Assembly: GCF_033304595.1 (NCBI RefSeq)
Contig: NZ_CP116341.1
Span: 2,335,001-2,399,000 of the forward strand
Direction of reading: 5' to 3'
DNA: 64,000 bases
Source of the DNA: Sporosarcina jeotgali
GTDB lineage: Bacteria > Bacillota > Bacilli > Bacillales_A > Planococcaceae
Shown here: positions 62,436 to 64,000 of the stretch, in pieces
Numbering within the stretch: position 1 is the first letter of the stretch
How the letters are laid out: each line of letters starts with the position of its first letter
Translations under genes and position numbers: made by a program
Notes under the pieces: model-generated
Told to the model about the DNA's origin: nothing
The model's input: the letters and a program-made list of their open reading frames with translations, nothing else
Databases searched by the model: none

Positions 62436-63458
62436 TCACCTACGAGTTGCATCAAACTCATTCTCCGTTGGGAACGTCATAACCATCTGCGTCCCGGTTG
62501 CCCCGTCCGATTGTCCATACAGGTGAATCCCGATTTTTTGCGCCGCCTGTTTTGCTAAATACAAACCCAATCCGGTTGCGGCGTGTTGAATACGGCCCGC
62601 ACTCCCCGTGAATCCACGGTCAAATATACGAGGCATTTCATGTGCAGGAATTCCCGGTCCTTCATCCGCCACAGTTATAGATAGATGCCCCGTTTCATCC
62701 ACTGAAGTCTGGATGGCTATCGTTCCGCCGGCGGGGCTGTATTTCACCGCATTCGTTACTAATTGCCTGAGGATGAAGCGGCACCATTTTTGGTCTGTAA
62801 TCACTTCCACAGATCCCTCTGCAATCTCAAACGCAATATTCTTCTCCAAACACCACGGCATCAGCTGGCGCACTTCTTCAGCAGCTATCCGGATCACGTC
62901 AGTTTCTTCCACTACGTAATCAGCTTCTAACGAAGGAAGCCGGGAAATGTAAAGCTGCTGGTCAATCAGCAAATGGACACGCAGCCATTCCGCTTCAATC
63001 TTCCTGAACTCTGGTACTTTGCGATTTGCGTCAATGATTAACTTCATTGCAGTTAGCGGCGCTTTCACTTCATGGACCCAAGCTGCGGTATCATTTTGTT
63101 CGGCAGACACAAATTCCTGCATGCGTGCCATCCGCTTTCGGTAAGAGGAATCGATGGATTGAAGCAGTTCAGACAGGATTTCCTCTTGGCGGAGCACTGC
63201 TTCAGGAAGTCCTTCTTGCCAGTCATCGGGCAGCTCATTTAACAGGTGACCAAGCGACTGCAAATAAGCCGTCTCTTTGCGGTAACGCCAACTGAAAAAC
63301 ACGATGAATATCGAAAGCAGCAGCACATTCAAATAGCCGATTGAAACAGGATTGACGGCCAGTCCTTTATCTAACACCAGCAATAAATCCGTTAAAAGCA
63401 GGGATCCTAAAAATAACGCAATCCAACTTTTCCGATCCGCAATATAGGCGCGCAGCAT
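62436..63458 (-). CDS. Intramembrane-sensing histidine kinase (BceS-like)
   Basis: A 340-residue kinase with two N-terminal membrane segments and almost no extracellular loop, typical of BceS-like kinases that receive their signal from the transporter. The phosphorylated histidine is in AAWVHEVKAPLTAMKL near residue 128; ATPase boxes are LVTNAVKYSP (N), VADEGPGIP (G1) and ATGLGLYLAK (G2). ATG 63458 overlaps the regulator stop (TAATG). It works with the adjacent regulator and the BceAB-like transporter. Confidence 0.92.
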   Translation of the reverse strand: MLRAYIADRKSWIALFLGSLLLTDLLLVLDKGLAVNPVSIGYLNVLLLSIFIVFFSWRYRKETAYLQSLGHLLNELPDDWQEGLPEAVLRQEEILSELLQSIDSSYRKRMARMQEFVSAEQNDTAAWVHEVKAPLTAMKLIIDANRKVPEFRKIEAEWLRVHLLIDQQLYISRLPSLEADYVVEETDVIRIAAEEVRQLMPWCLEKNIAFEIAEGSVEVITDQKWCRFILRQLVTNAVKYSPAGGTIAIQTSVDETGHLSITVADEGPGIPAHEMPRIFDRGFTGSAGRIQHAATGLGLYLAKQAAQKIGIHLYGQSDGATGTQMVMTFPTENEFDATRR

Positions 63459-64000
63459 TACGTATTCTCCTGCAATGTAACTGCCATATAACCCATCCCT
63501 TTTTTCGTGACAATCGCTTCTCCCAGCCCTAGCTCACTGAGCTTTTGTCGTAGACGTGTCACGTTGACCGTAAGTGTATTGTCATTGACAAAGCGTTCAT
63601 CGTCCCATAATTTCCGGATCAGGTCATCGCGTGAAACGATTTCATCATTCGCTTCGACTAATATGGACAGAATGAAAAACTCATTTTTCGTAAGCTCGAT
63701 TTCTTGGGTTCCCCCTTGAATGACACAGCGTTTCAAATCGATGGTTGTTCCATTCCACTTCAACTCGTCCATCGGTTCCTCCGGTTCGGCATATGAATAC
63801 GCACGGCGTAACGTAGCTTGAATCTTTGCGAGTAACACATCGGTATGAAATGGCTTTTGTATGTAATCATCCCCGCCCATATTCATCGCCATGACGATGT
63901 CCATCGGATGGTCTCTCGAAGAAAGAAAAATGATGGGCACATTGGATACTGCCCGGATTTCACGGCACCAGTGGAATCCATCATATGCAGGCAGTTGAAT
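63458..64000 (-). CDS. OmpR-family response regulator (BceR-like), N-terminus beyond window
   Basis: The 3' part of an OmpR/PhoB-type regulator, 180 codons visible. The first visible residues IQLPAYDGFHWC follow the phosphorylated aspartate, which lies outside; the receiver ends with MNMGGDDYIQKPF and the DNA-binding wing has LTKNEFFILSILVE, then NTLTVNVTRLRQKL. A GTG at 63940 is not the start because the receiver domain continues in frame to the window edge. It should bind the inverted repeat upstream of the BceAB-like genes. Confidence 0.92.
   Translation of the reverse strand: MQLPAYDGFHWCREIRAVSNVPIIFLSSRDHPMDIVMAMNMGGDDYIQKPFHTDVLLAKIQATLRRAYSYAEPEEPMDELKWNGTTIDLKRCVIQGGTQEIELTKNEFFILSILVEANDEIVSRDDLIRKLWDDERFVNDNTLTVNVTRLRQKLSELGLGEAIVTKKGMGYMAVTLQENT

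Noticed and set aside
63458-63940. Start of the response regulator at GTG 63940
   Set aside because: The frame continues through IQLPAYDGFHWC to the window edge, and a start at 63940 would remove most of the receiver domain.
1-64000. Prophage, transposon, integron or plasmid sequences
   Set aside because: No transposase, integrase, phage structural or replication genes and no long terminal inverted repeats were recognised.

Overview
The window looks like chromosomal DNA of a motile, spore-forming, low-to-mid GC member of the Bacillales, most likely Planococcaceae (Sporosarcina-like). The evidence is a gamma-type small acid-soluble spore protein gene, a PdaA-type cortex deacetylase, motAB, RsbR and a gene order close to the Bacillus subtilis block mutY-sspE-ygaC-ygaD-ygaE-gsaB-ygaF-perR-ygzB-ygxA-rrnD. 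No phage, insertion sequence, tRNA or CRISPR array was seen.

Region 1 (1-6.8 kb): the 5' end of a 16S rRNA gene with two tandem promoters, then ygxA, ygzB, perR (with an exact PerR operator), a D-2-hydroxyacid dehydrogenase, a single-cysteine Bcp peroxiredoxin, hemL and a YgaE-like membrane protein. Region 2 (6.8-12.5 kb): a five-gene oligopeptide ABC operon in the order D-F-A-B-C (as in appDFABC), sitting between ygaE and ygaD, which are neighbours in B. subtilis. Region 3 (12.6-20.5 kb): ygaD, ygaC, sspE, mutY, yfhP, yfhH, recX, yfhF and pdaA. Region 4 (20.5-36 kb): an MFS exporter, an OsmC protein, a P1B-4 ATPase with PerR-like and Fur-like sites, YihY, YtxH, an AgcS symporter, motAB, an M29 aminopeptidase, carbonic anhydrase, methionine aminopeptidase, a DEAD-box helicase and several small proteins. 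Region 5 (36-45.4 kb): an amidase, an FbpA-domain mini-protein, an ATP-grasp ligase, a YebC regulator, a TPP-riboswitch-controlled thiamine-precursor uptake operon and a second FtsH-like protease. Region 6 (45.4-46.5 kb): small or decayed genes around a structured RNA that resembles 6S RNA. Region 7 (46.5-59.3 kb): HAD phosphatase, RsbR stressosome protein, LysM-3D cell-wall protein, MsrA, ABC-F ATPase, MntH, an HxlR/nitroreductase pair, and several membrane, ankyrin and VOC proteins. Region 8 (59.3-64 kb): a Bce-type peptide-antibiotic sensing and detoxification module (response regulator cut by the window end, kinase, ABC ATPase, permease).

Oxidative stress and metal handling recur: PerR, Bcp, MsrA, the P1B-4 (PfeT/FrvA-like) exporter, MntH and a thiol-sensor HxlR protein. 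The least explained structures are two phased intergenic repeat arrays: one of 21-bp period at 50121-50217 upstream of msrA, and one of exactly 20-bp period with two strictly alternating unit types at 62241-62435 inside the Bce module. Other items to check are the 6S-like RNA, a small DUF4083-like gene whose best start codon is ATA, a lipobox whose cysteine has become tryptophan, and several palindromic operator candidates.
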